NCBI GenBank assembly: GCA_964544595.1 | Contig: CAZJBM010000007.1 | Location: forward strand, 19,808-83,807 | DNA from: JAGBWK01 sp964544595 | GTDB lineage: Bacteria; Bacteroidota; Bacteroidia; Bacteroidales; Muribaculaceae | DNA: 64,000 nucleotides | Direction: 5' to 3' | In this document: positions 1 to 7,692 of the stretch, piece by piece | Numbering within the stretch: the first letter of the stretch is position 1 | How the letters are laid out: each line of letters opens with the position of its first letter | Notes under the pieces: generated by a model | Told to the model about the DNA's origin: nothing | The model's database searches: none | What the model saw: the letters and a program-made list of their open reading frames with translations, nothing else | Made by a program: the position numbers and the translations under genes

Positions 1-384
1 AATCTTCGCGGCGATGTAGTATTTCTCGATCGTGCGCCCCTCGGTGGCCGAGAACACGCGGCTCACCGAGCGATAATCGCGCCCGGCGGCATCCTCAATA
101 CACCGCGAGAGATTGCGCGAGCAGGGCTCGGCCGAATTAACATGGGCGAGCACCGTGCGCTTCACAATCTCGACGAGCCTCTTGGCCGGGTCGACAATAC
201 GCTCGAAGCCGAGGTCGGCAAGCCCCTCGTCGAGGCGGGCAAGCTGCCCGGCCGAGAGGTCGTCGTCGGCAATATCGGCAAACCCGAGCCCGACGCCTTT
301 AGCTTCGAGCCCGAGTTCGTTAAGCAGACCGAGCACCGCCGCGATGCAGTGGCGGCACACCATATTCCTTATATCTATTCTCAT
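1..384 (-). CDS. AraC-type regulator with HMA-like N-terminus (partial, 3' end outside window)
   Basis: The first 128 residues are visible. They start at an ATG at 384 and run off the window edge. The N-terminus has a CxxC pair (VCRHC, about residues 9-13) followed by an HMA-like alpha/beta pattern. The last visible stretch (SRNLSRCIEDAAGRDYRSVSRVFSATEGRTIEKYYI) reads like the recognition part of an AraC/XylS helix-turn-helix. The gene starts 14 bases after the stop of the metal permease, so the two are probably one transcript. From the neighbour and the CxxC pair I infer a copper- or zinc-responsive regulator of the permease. The class is fairly clear; the ligand is inference. Confidence 0.7.
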   Translation of the reverse strand, partial: MRIDIRNMVCRHCIAAVLGLLNELGLEAKGVGLGFADIADDDLSAGQLARLDEGLADLGFERIVDPAKRLVEIVKRTVLAHVNSAEPCSRNLSRCIEDAAGRDYRSVSRVFSATEGRTIEKYYIAAKI

Positions 385-398
385 ACTGTCATTACAGA

Positions 399-1655
399 TC
401 AGGCAAGCTCAGCCTCATAGCCGAGAGCGCGAATCTTGGCGACCACGTCGTCGGGAGCGATGTCGCCCGCAACTTCGGCGGTAGAATTACCGAGGTCGAC
501 AACGACCTCTTCAACTCCAGCCAACGATTCGAGACCTTTTTGCACATTTGCCTGGCAATGAGGGCACATCATGCCTTTTACTTTATAAACGGTTTTCATT
601 TCGGTAGATTGTATTTGGGGTTTTGATTTGAATTTTTTAACAACGAGCGCGTTGATCAGCAGAACGACCAGAAGCGCAGAGCAAAGCGTCGAGAAGAGGG
701 GAAACGAGTGCCCGGCATGGCAGCAGGCCGCGAGCGACCCGGTAGGCACAAACCACGACGCGGGAAGGAGATAATCAATCAGCAGGCCGAAACCTATGGC
801 CGTCGCCACGACCGAGCCGACATACACGGCAGTGGCCTTCGCCCCGAGCGAGCGCTTCAGCACCATCACCGAAGCGAAATTAGCCGCCGGCCCAGCCATC
901 AGCATGACAAACGCGACGCCCGGCGACAACCCCTTGAGCATAAGGGAAAGAGCGATAGGGATAGACCCGGTGGCGCATATATACATAGGCACGGCCACCG
1001 CCACCATCGCCAGCATGGCCAACAAGGGGTAGCGGGCGAGCCCGGTGAAAATGTCGTCGGGCACAAGCACGGTGATCAGCGCGGCAACCACAAGGCCGAT
1101 GACAAGCCATTTGCCGACGTGGCTTATCATGTCGCCGAAGCCATATTTGACCGAGGCGACCACCTTGCCGAAGAACGAGCCGCGACTCTGCTCCGCATCG
1201 GCCTGGCAGCCGCCTGATCGGGCTGCGGGGGTGCTTTCATCGGCCAAATCGGCGTCGGGCGCGATCCGGCCGATAGCCAAGCCGCCGAACATCGCGCCGA
1301 CAAGAGCTCCAACCGGGCGTATCACCGCCATAGCGGGGCCGAGAAGCGAGTATGTGGCGGCAATGGAGTCGACGCCCGTCTGAGGCGTGGCGATCAGAAA
1401 GGAGGCCGAAGCGGCGTTTGACGCGCCGCCGCGCTTAAGCGAGACAGCCGTTGGGAGCACACCGCAGGAGCATAGAGGCAACGGAATACCAAACAGGGCC
1501 GCCTTGGCGACAGGCTTAAGGCCGTTGCCCGAAAGATGACGGCTCATCATCTCAGGCTTCACAAAGACGTGAAGCACCCCGGCGATGAGAAATCCGAGGA
1601 GTATATAAGGCGACATCTCGTTGAGAATCGCCAGAAGAGAATAAACCAATTCCAT
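399..1655 (-). CDS. SO_0444-type Cu/Zn efflux permease with C-terminal heavy-metal-binding domain
   Basis: This is a 418-residue polytopic inner-membrane protein of the DUF318/UPF0718 permease family. The family motif CSCGVLP lies at about residues 62-68, and the SLKRGGASNAASASFL segment follows. A soluble loop near residue 140-165 separates the two membrane halves. The last 65 residues form an HMA domain with GMMCPHC at about 361-367, the classic GMxCxxC metal site. Together these match the SO_0444 family of Cu/Zn exporters. I chose the ATG at 1655; a TTG eight codons upstream lacks a better context. The AraC-type gene follows directly on the same strand, which suggests metal-responsive control. 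Confidence 0.85.
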   Translation of the reverse strand: MELVYSLLAILNEMSPYILLGFLIAGVLHVFVKPEMMSRHLSGNGLKPVAKAALFGIPLPLCSCGVLPTAVSLKRGGASNAASASFLIATPQTGVDSIAATYSLLGPAMAVIRPVGALVGAMFGGLAIGRIAPDADLADESTPAARSGGCQADAEQSRGSFFGKVVASVKYGFGDMISHVGKWLVIGLVVAALITVLVPDDIFTGLARYPLLAMLAMVAVAVPMYICATGSIPIALSLMLKGLSPGVAFVMLMAGPAANFASVMVLKRSLGAKATAVYVGSVVATAIGFGLLIDYLLPASWFVPTGSLAACCHAGHSFPLFSTLCSALLVVLLINALVVKKFKSKPQIQSTEMKTVYKVKGMMCPHCQANVQKGLESLAGVEEVVVDLGNSTAEVAGDIAPDDVVAKIRALGYEAELA

Positions 1656-1766
1656 TTCGATTAAATTTTTGCAATACAAAGTTCGGCAAAAAACGGCGAA
1701 TCACTATTACACTCTGCCGCGTTTTCGTTGCATTTTATTCAAAAAACGTGCCGATAAGCTGTTTTA

Positions 1767-1798
1767 TTTGCCAAAAGCGTTGATTTTTCATACCTTTG
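1767..1798 (+). promoter_or_regulatory. Bacteroidota-type promoter of the alkaline phosphatase gene
   Basis: TTTG at 1767-1770, then 20 bases, then TACCTTTG at 1791-1798, which fits the Bacteroidota sigma-ABfr consensus TTTG-N19-21-TAnnTTTG. The start codon is about 100 bases downstream, leaving a leader of roughly 90 bases. Confidence 0.75.
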
Positions 1799-1897
1799 TA
1801 AGTTAATATTGACGGCTAAGACAATAATCATACAAAGTACTTACCAATACTTAAGCGAGTATCGAAAATCAGTTAACGTAATCAACATCGACCAAAG

Positions 1898-3286
1898 ATG
1901 AAAATACGCAGAGCCTTACTTTCGTTAGCGTGCGCAGCCGCGGCTACCTCAGCTTTGGCCGGCGCCCCTAAATACATCTTCTATTTCATAGGCGACGGAA
2001 TGGGCCCGGGGCAGGTAATGAACGCCGAGACCTACAATCGGCTCGTGCTTGGCTCGGACAACACGCTGACCATGTCGAGCCTTCCGGTAAATTCCTACGC
2101 CACCACCTATTCAGCATCGAGCCCCGTAACCGACTCAGCAGCGGCGGGAACAGCCTTGTCGACCGGCCACAAGACCAAAAACGGGATGCTCGGCATGAGT
2201 CCCGACACCATCGCCGTCACCTCAGTGGCCGAAACGCTGAAGAAAAACGGCTACGGCATAGGCATCATAACCACCGTGGCGGCCGACGACGCCACTCCCG
2301 GCGCCTTTTACGCCCATGTGCCTAACCGCAAGATGTATTACGAGATAGGGCGGTATGCGGCGGAGTCGGATTACGAAGTGATAGCCGGGGCCTCGATGCG
2401 CGGAGCCAAGAAGGATGGCAAGTCGACAGGACTGATCGAGTACATAGAGTCGAACGGCGTAGAGATAGCGAAATCGCTCGACGACATGGCCCGCAGCGAA
2501 TCGCGCAGAGTAATGCTGCTGCCCGACAAGGCACTCTGGGAATGGAACATAGGTTACACGATCGACTCTGTGGCCGGAGAGCCTACGCTCGCGGAAATCA
2601 CCTCGGCCACAATCGACCACCTGATGAAGCATACGCCCGACCGCTTTTTCATCATGGCCGAAGGGGGCAACATCGACCACGCCGGCCACGCCAACGACGG
2701 CGGCACGGTAGTAAAAGAGGTATTGGCCTTCGACCAGGCGATAGCCCGCGCCATAGAGTTTTACCGCGCCCACCCCGAAGAGACCCTTATCGTCATCACC
2801 GCCGACCATGAAACTGGGGGCATGTCGGTAGGGAACAGCGCCACAGGCTACAACACCTATCCGCAATATCTCGCGGCTCAGAGGATGTCGAAAGAGGCTT
2901 TCTCGAAATACTGCGACCGCCTTATCGAAGAGAAAGCGCCCATGAACTGGGAGGATATGAAAGCGCAGCTGACCGACAAATTCGGCCTATACGGCATTTT
3001 GCCGATTGATGAAGCCGCCGACGCGCGGCTGCGGCAGGCTTTTGACAAGACATTCAAGTCGGGCGCGTCGAGCGACCGCCAGGCGACGCTCTACGCCGAC
3101 ATAAACCCCTTCCCGGTCGAAGTGTTCAAGATAATCAACGACGCGGCCGGGATAGGCTGGACCACGCTCTCCCACACGGGCAGCATGGTGCCTCTTTACG
3201 CCATAGGCAGCGGAGCGGAACTATTCACAGGGCAGAACGACAACACCCAGATACCCGCCAAGATACTTAAAGCCGCCGGGCTTTAA
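1898..3286 (+). CDS. exported alkaline phosphatase
   Basis: The 462-residue protein has a signal peptide (about residues 1-21) and then an alkaline phosphatase fold. It carries the first metal motif IGDGMG (31-36), the nucleophile serine at about 80 in TDSAAAGTAL, the metal-binding TADHETGG near 301-308, and the late histidine in LSHTGSMVP near 425. It should hydrolyse phosphomonoesters in the periplasm and release phosphate. All expected metal and nucleophile motifs are present, so it is probably active. It has its own strong promoter and is monocistronic or weakly coupled to the next gene 61 bases away. No Pho box was recognised. Confidence 0.9.
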   Translation: MKIRRALLSLACAAAATSALAGAPKYIFYFIGDGMGPGQVMNAETYNRLVLGSDNTLTMSSLPVNSYATTYSASSPVTDSAAAGTALSTGHKTKNGMLGMSPDTIAVTSVAETLKKNGYGIGIITTVAADDATPGAFYAHVPNRKMYYEIGRYAAESDYEVIAGASMRGAKKDGKSTGLIEYIESNGVEIAKSLDDMARSESRRVMLLPDKALWEWNIGYTIDSVAGEPTLAEITSATIDHLMKHTPDRFFIMAEGGNIDHAGHANDGGTVVKEVLAFDQAIARAIEFYRAHPEETLIVITADHETGGMSVGNSATGYNTYPQYLAAQRMSKEAFSKYCDRLIEEKAPMNWEDMKAQLTDKFGLYGILPIDEAADARLRQAFDKTFKSGASSDRQATLYADINPFPVEVFKIINDAAGIGWTTLSHTGSMVPLYAIGSGAELFTGQNDNTQIPAKILKAAGL

Positions 3287-3347
3287 CCTCGGCAACCGAC
3301 ATAGAGAATCAACAACACAAAAAACTCACTAATAAACAATCAAGACA

Positions 3348-4025
3348 ATGCAGAAACTCAAATTTCTTTTCATATCGCTCGTAGCCATCGTCAGCTGCGC
3401 TTCGGCCGGAGCGCAGTCGCTCGACCGCATCAATATCGACATCAACCAGGTAGACGTCAACGTGACGCGCAACCAAGAGCACTACCGCGACCTGATGAAC
3501 CGCTTCATCAAAGCCGACACGACATTGCGTCTCGACGAGCTCGCCACTATCTACTACGGCTTCCCCTACACTTACGACTACACCTACGACCCTATGGCCG
3601 ACTATTCAGAAATAATCGAGCTCTGCAACAATATGCAGTATGCCAAAGCGTTGCCTCTGGTGCGCGAGGAACTGAAGCGCAACCCCGTGTCGATCAAGCT
3701 CCTCTCGGAAGCGGTGGCCGGATGCGCTTTCAGCGAAAACTCCGATGACCTCATGGCCGCTCAGGACTATCAGAACCGCCTCGACATGCTCGTGACCACA
3801 ATCATGGCCACAGGCAAAGGATATAAGGAAAAGAAGCCCTTCCACGTGATCTCAACTGCCGACGCCAAGGCGATCATGACCTACGCGCTCGGGGTGGAGG
3901 AAGACAAGTGGCAGACCGCCGTCGACAACAACATACTCGCCTTCCTTTTCCATTTCAAGGGACATGGCCGCGACAACCTGCTTTACTTCGACATCGCGCC
4001 CGAAGTGAATTTCCTCAAGCAATAG
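3348..4025 (+). CDS. exported DUF4919-like protein
   Basis: This 225-residue protein has a signal peptide ending near ASAGAQS (about residue 24). The mature part has the Bacteroidota DUF4919 pattern: an early RDLMNRFIKADTTL segment, the aromatic IYYGFPYTYDYTYDP stretch, and a helical TPR-like middle (ALPLVREELKRNPVSIKLL). The function of the family is unknown. It begins a compact three-gene unit with a kinase-like gene 36 bases downstream and a GNAT gene after that. There are no membrane segments after the signal. Confidence 0.7.
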   Translation: MQKLKFLFISLVAIVSCASAGAQSLDRINIDINQVDVNVTRNQEHYRDLMNRFIKADTTLRLDELATIYYGFPYTYDYTYDPMADYSEIIELCNNMQYAKALPLVREELKRNPVSIKLLSEAVAGCAFSENSDDLMAAQDYQNRLDMLVTTIMATGKGYKEKKPFHVISTADAKAIMTYALGVEEDKWQTAVDNNILAFLFHFKGHGRDNLLYFDIAPEVNFLKQ

Positions 4026-4061
4026 CATATCCTCTAATCACTCAAAAGGTTGACTATCACT

Positions 4062-4802
4062 ATGAGCAGCTCCGACACCAAGAAAAAATGGACCGAGATA
4101 GAGCTCCTGCCTAAATGGGAGGAGAAATTTTACGACGTTTACACCGCCAAGAAGTTCGGTAAATGGGTTATGCTCAAAACCCTCAAACCGGAATACCGCG
4201 ACAAGGAAGAGTATCAGAAAATGCTCGAAAAGGAATTTGAGGTGAGATACAACTTAGCTCACCCCAACATAGTGATGATCAACGACTTCGAGGAAGTTCC
4301 AGGACTCGGCATGTGCATTATCACCGACGACGTCTACGGCGATTCGCTCCGCGACCTGATTGACAACGGCAAGGTCGACGAGAAGATAATTGAAAAAATC
4401 ACCACGTCGCTGGTCGACGCCATGGCCTACATACAGAAAAACCATATCCTGCACCATCATCTTCGCCCCGAAACCATTATCTTCACCGAAAATATCGGCA
4501 ATCTGAAGCTAATCGACGTAGGATTTGACCAGCTCGACCACCTCTCTCACAAAGACACCTCGCGCGACATCTACAACTTCGGCGAGATACTCAACGAGGC
4601 GCTCGCCTCGCTCCCCGCGCGACACCCTCAACTTCAGCGCGTGGCCGACCGATGCCTCGACCCGAACCCCAAACGCCGCTATCACGACGTGCACGACCTT
4701 AAACTGGCTCTGACCGACAGGTCGTCAAACCGCCTTTACATCATAATAATAGTTTTCCTCGCCATAATGACGGCCATACTCGGCTATCTCAACGCGAAAT
4801 AA
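4062..4802 (+). CDS. tail-anchored protein kinase-like protein, probable pseudokinase
   Basis: The 246-residue protein has a Ser/Thr kinase fold and one C-terminal membrane helix (about 222-242, LYIIIIVFLAIMTAILGYL), so the kinase domain faces the cytoplasm. The ATP-site lysine (VMLKTLK), a candidate helix-C glutamate (KEFEVRYNL) and the magnesium aspartate (LIDVGFD, DFG-equivalent) are kept. The glycine-rich loop has no GxGxxG. The catalytic loop reads HHHLRPETI where HRDLKPEN is usual, so the catalytic aspartate is replaced by histidine. That makes phosphotransfer doubtful, and a binding or scaffold role is likely. I used the ATG at 4062; a TTG four codons earlier is possible. Confidence 0.8.
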   Translation: MSSSDTKKKWTEIELLPKWEEKFYDVYTAKKFGKWVMLKTLKPEYRDKEEYQKMLEKEFEVRYNLAHPNIVMINDFEEVPGLGMCIITDDVYGDSLRDLIDNGKVDEKIIEKITTSLVDAMAYIQKNHILHHHLRPETIIFTENIGNLKLIDVGFDQLDHLSHKDTSRDIYNFGEILNEALASLPARHPQLQRVADRCLDPNPKRRYHDVHDLKLALTDRSSNRLYIIIIVFLAIMTAILGYLNAK

Positions 4803-4838
4803 ATAAAAATCTCCCATCAACCAATCATACCCACGACA

Positions 4839-5969
4839 ATGGCAGTAGAAGTAAGAGAAGTAGCACCAACGAAAAAAGAGCTCACAAAATTCGTGAAATT
4901 CGGCATTGACCATTACGACGGAAACCCCTACTTCGTGCCGCCGCTGGTAATGGACGACGTCAACACGCTCCGCCCCGACAAGAACCCGGCCTACGACTTC
5001 TGCGAGTCGCAGTCGTTCATGGCCTACCGCGACGGAAAACCCGTAGGGCGTATCACCGCCATAATCAACAACAAGGTCAACGAGAAGAACAACGAGAAGA
5101 AGCTGCGCTTCGGCTTCGTGGAATTTATCGACGACGACGAGGTGGTCGACGCGCTCTTCAAAGCCGCCTCCGACTGGGGACGCTCGCGCGGCATGAAGCA
5201 GATAGTAGGCCCGATGGGATTCTCCGACATGGACCACGAAGGTATGCTCATAGAGGGTTTCGACCGCCTCGGCACCATGGCCACCATCTACAACTACGAC
5301 TACTACCCCCGCCAGATGGAGCGCATGGGATTCACCAAAGATGTGGACTGGGTAGAATATCTCATCAAAATACCCGAGGCAATCCCCGAGAAGCATCAGC
5401 GCATCGCAGACATCGTCAAGCGCAAATATGGCCTTAAAAGCCTGCGATTCACCTCGCGAAAGAAAATCAAAGACCAGTACGGGCGCGCGCTTTTCGACCT
5501 CATCAACGAAGCCTACGACGGCCTATACGGCTATTCGCCGCTGACCGACCGCCAGATCGAGCACTACATCGACCTCTACCTCGGCATACTGCGCCTCGAC
5601 GATATTTCGGTCATAGTCGACTCCGAGGATAAGCTTGTGGCCGTAGGCATATCGTTAGCCTCTTTCTCTCGCGCGCTGCAGAAAAACCGCGGGCGGCTGT
5701 TCCCCTTCGGGTGGTACTATATGCTCAAGCCGCTTCGCGCCAAGGTCGACACCGTAGACCTGCTGCTTATCGCCGTTAAGCCCGAATATCAGAGCAAGGG
5801 GGTCAACGCGCTGCTCTTCGCCGACCTTATCCCCCGCTACAACGCGGCGGGCTACAAACAAGCCGAGAGCAACGTGGAGCTTGAAGGCAACGAGAACGTG
5901 CAGAAACAGTGGGAATACTTCGAGCGCGAGCAACACAAGCGCCGCCGCTGCTTCGTAAAGGAATTATAA
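4839..5969 (+). CDS. GNAT-superfamily acetyltransferase-like protein
   Basis: This is a 376-residue cytoplasmic protein of a Bacteroidota family with two acetyltransferase-like halves. The N-terminal part has FMAYRDGKPVGRITAIIN, a GNAT beta4-like strand. The C-terminal half has LLIAVKPEYQSKGVNALLFADLI, an acetyl-CoA-binding-like motif with Q/SKGxxxxL, then YKQAESNVELEGNENVQKQWEYF. The acceptor is unknown. It is the last gene of the unit with the DUF4919 and kinase-like genes (36-base gap) and is followed by a strong hairpin. Confidence 0.7.
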   Translation: MAVEVREVAPTKKELTKFVKFGIDHYDGNPYFVPPLVMDDVNTLRPDKNPAYDFCESQSFMAYRDGKPVGRITAIINNKVNEKNNEKKLRFGFVEFIDDDEVVDALFKAASDWGRSRGMKQIVGPMGFSDMDHEGMLIEGFDRLGTMATIYNYDYYPRQMERMGFTKDVDWVEYLIKIPEAIPEKHQRIADIVKRKYGLKSLRFTSRKKIKDQYGRALFDLINEAYDGLYGYSPLTDRQIEHYIDLYLGILRLDDISVIVDSEDKLVAVGISLASFSRALQKNRGRLFPFGWYYMLKPLRAKVDTVDLLLIAVKPEYQSKGVNALLFADLIPRYNAAGYKQAESNVELEGNENVQKQWEYFEREQHKRRRCFVKEL

Positions 5970-5988
5970 CCAGGACTCATTTCAGCCC

Positions 5989-6034
5989 AAATAAAGGCGG
6001 CGGCAACCATCGAGAGGTCGCCGCCGCTTATTTG
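5989..6034. terminator. bidirectional hairpin terminator
   Basis: Inverted repeat: a GGCGGCGGCAACC arm pairs with GGTcGCCGCCGC, flanked by AAATAA and TTATTT that extend the stem and supply T-tracts on both strands. It sits between the convergent GNAT and acyltransferase genes. Confidence 0.85.
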
Positions 6035-6049
6035 TTATTATTTCTTATC

Positions 6050-7102
6050 TCAGCGTTTCTTGAACTGCTGGCCAAGCAACAGGGCGGTCAGGCGCACCCA
6101 GCGGCTTTCGGGATGGCGCATCAGATACCTGTAGCCGAGCCATGGCACGTAAATACCGCTGACGAGCGACAACACCGTGTAGCACCACCAGGGGAGCGCG
6201 ACAACATGGCTCAACACCTGCTGGCTGGCGACGTTGCAATACCACGAAATCAAAAAAATCATATAGTTGGCGCCGATAAGATGGTCGAGCACCCTGACAT
6301 GGTACTTCTCAAGCAACATAGCCCCGGAGACGCACATAAATATGCCAAACAGCGACGCGACGCGCTCCAATGGCGTACCTTCGCCATAGATGAAAAGCGA
6401 GGCCCAGAGGGCGGCGAAAACGGCAAATAGGGCGATACTCGCGAGGTCGACGCGCGAATTTATGGCATCGTACCAGTAGGAATAGGCCATGCCGAGGACG
6501 AAATACACGCCGAGCCTCACAACCTCATGGACCGAAAAGTATGTGGTCACATCCACTTCGAGCAGCGGCAACACAGCGAAAAGCAGTATCGCGCACAGGA
6601 GATAAACCGACACGGCCCTAACGCTCCCGCGGCACAGGTACATGCCTAAATAATTAAGCACCAGCAACAGAAAGCTCGCCTGCAGGAACCAGAAATAGGG
6701 TATCACAAGCGAGTCGCCTTTGAATACCGACCGGGCGAAAGAGCCTATCGACATCTCTATCTCATCCTCGGCGATGCCCGACATGAGGGAGCGAGGGACA
6801 AAAGTGATAATCGACAGCACGAAGAATGGCAATAACAGCCTTTTGACCTTATTGAGCGTGAAATCTATGGGATGTCTTTCCTTGCCGTGCCCGAAGGTGG
6901 TATAAATCATCAGAAACCCCGACACGAAGAGAAACAGAGGCATTCTGAAATTATACATCATGCGGTAGAGCAACATGCTCTGGCCGTGGCCGCCGCCCGG
7001 ATAAAGGAAAAAGGAGTGACCAAGCACAACGAAGATTATGCCTATAATCTGCAGATATGCCACAAATTTCAGAAACGACCGCGGCTGCGCTTTCGGCTCC
7101 AT
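6050..7102 (-). CDS. acyltransferase family 3 membrane protein
   Basis: This 350-residue polytopic protein belongs to the acyltransferase-3 (OafA/NodX-like) family. The N-terminal helix has the family histidine in IIFVVLGHSFFLYPGG (about 22-37). The FRMPLFLFVSGFLMIY motif (about 55-70) and the conserved RLLLPFFV segment follow. Members move acetyl or other acyl groups onto sugars of lipopolysaccharide, capsule or other glycans; the substrate here cannot be told. The ATG at 7102 lies two bases after the stop of the upstream gene, so the genes are co-transcribed and perhaps coupled. A GTG at 7108 is an alternative start. Confidence 0.8.
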   Translation of the reverse strand: MEPKAQPRSFLKFVAYLQIIGIIFVVLGHSFFLYPGGGHGQSMLLYRMMYNFRMPLFLFVSGFLMIYTTFGHGKERHPIDFTLNKVKRLLLPFFVLSIITFVPRSLMSGIAEDEIEMSIGSFARSVFKGDSLVIPYFWFLQASFLLLVLNYLGMYLCRGSVRAVSVYLLCAILLFAVLPLLEVDVTTYFSVHEVVRLGVYFVLGMAYSYWYDAINSRVDLASIALFAVFAALWASLFIYGEGTPLERVASLFGIFMCVSGAMLLEKYHVRVLDHLIGANYMIFLISWYCNVASQQVLSHVVALPWWCYTVLSLVSGIYVPWLGYRYLMRHPESRWVRLTALLLGQQFKKR

Positions 7103-7104
7103 AA

Positions 7105-7623
7105 TCACATCAACTCGATGATTTCGTCAATAGCCAGATGATGATCGGCCTGGAGTCGCGACACGAGAGTGCGCACCGCGTACTCCACATTAGGAGAATT
7201 GAAAGCCCGATCGAGATAACTCATGTTTTTGTTGAAAACGCCTTCAACCTCCTCGGCTTCAAGCTCGCAGCTCGATTTACCCTCCTCGGCGAGCCGGCGA
7301 AGCAGCTCTTTACTTACCTCGGCGGGGATATTCTGGCGGCGGCGTAAATAGTAGCGGCTTATAACATTTGAAATCAGGAGGCCCGAAGCGAGGTTAAACC
7401 GCTTGAGTATATGATTCCACACCGATTTTGCCGAAATATCCTGCGTGCGCGCGAACTGAAACTCAGGATTAAACTCAAGCGAATCGAGATCGGAGCGGTC
7501 GATAGAAATGCCCGCGAGATAGCTCTCGGCGTTGAAAATAAACATTGCTATTGTCATCCCGGCCACGCCGTAGCATTTATCCTCAAGGTCGGCGTATCGG
7601 AGGAGGTCGTTGGTTTGTTCCAT
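7105..7623 (-). CDS. conserved hypothetical protein, mostly helical
   Basis: A 172-residue predicted cytoplasmic protein that I do not recognise. It has no signal peptide or membrane helix. The sequence is rich in charged helical segments (EVSKELLRRLAEEGKSSCELEAEEVEG) and ends in HHLAIDEIIELM. I chose the ATG at 7623 (MEQTNDLLRYADLE); the upstream extension has no support. It directly precedes the acyltransferase and follows a hairpin after porZ, so it probably starts its own transcript. Confidence 0.6.
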   Translation of the reverse strand: MEQTNDLLRYADLEDKCYGVAGMTIAMFIFNAESYLAGISIDRSDLDSLEFNPEFQFARTQDISAKSVWNHILKRFNLASGLLISNVISRYYLRRRQNIPAEVSKELLRRLAEEGKSSCELEAEEVEGVFNKNMSYLDRAFNSPNVEYAVRTLVSRLQADHHLAIDEIIELM

Positions 7624-7650
7624 ATTAAAGTCAGTATATACACGACAAAG

Positions 7651-7676
7651 AAGCATGGAACACAAGCTCCATGCTT
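7651..7676 (-). terminator. hairpin after porZ
   Basis: AAGCATGGA (7651-7659) and TCCATGCTT (7668-7676) form a perfect 9-bp stem with an 8-base loop, 17 bases after the porZ stop. The T-tract is weak (CTTCTTTG on the minus strand). Confidence 0.6.
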
Positions 7677-7692
7677 CCCTTTATCTTATCAA

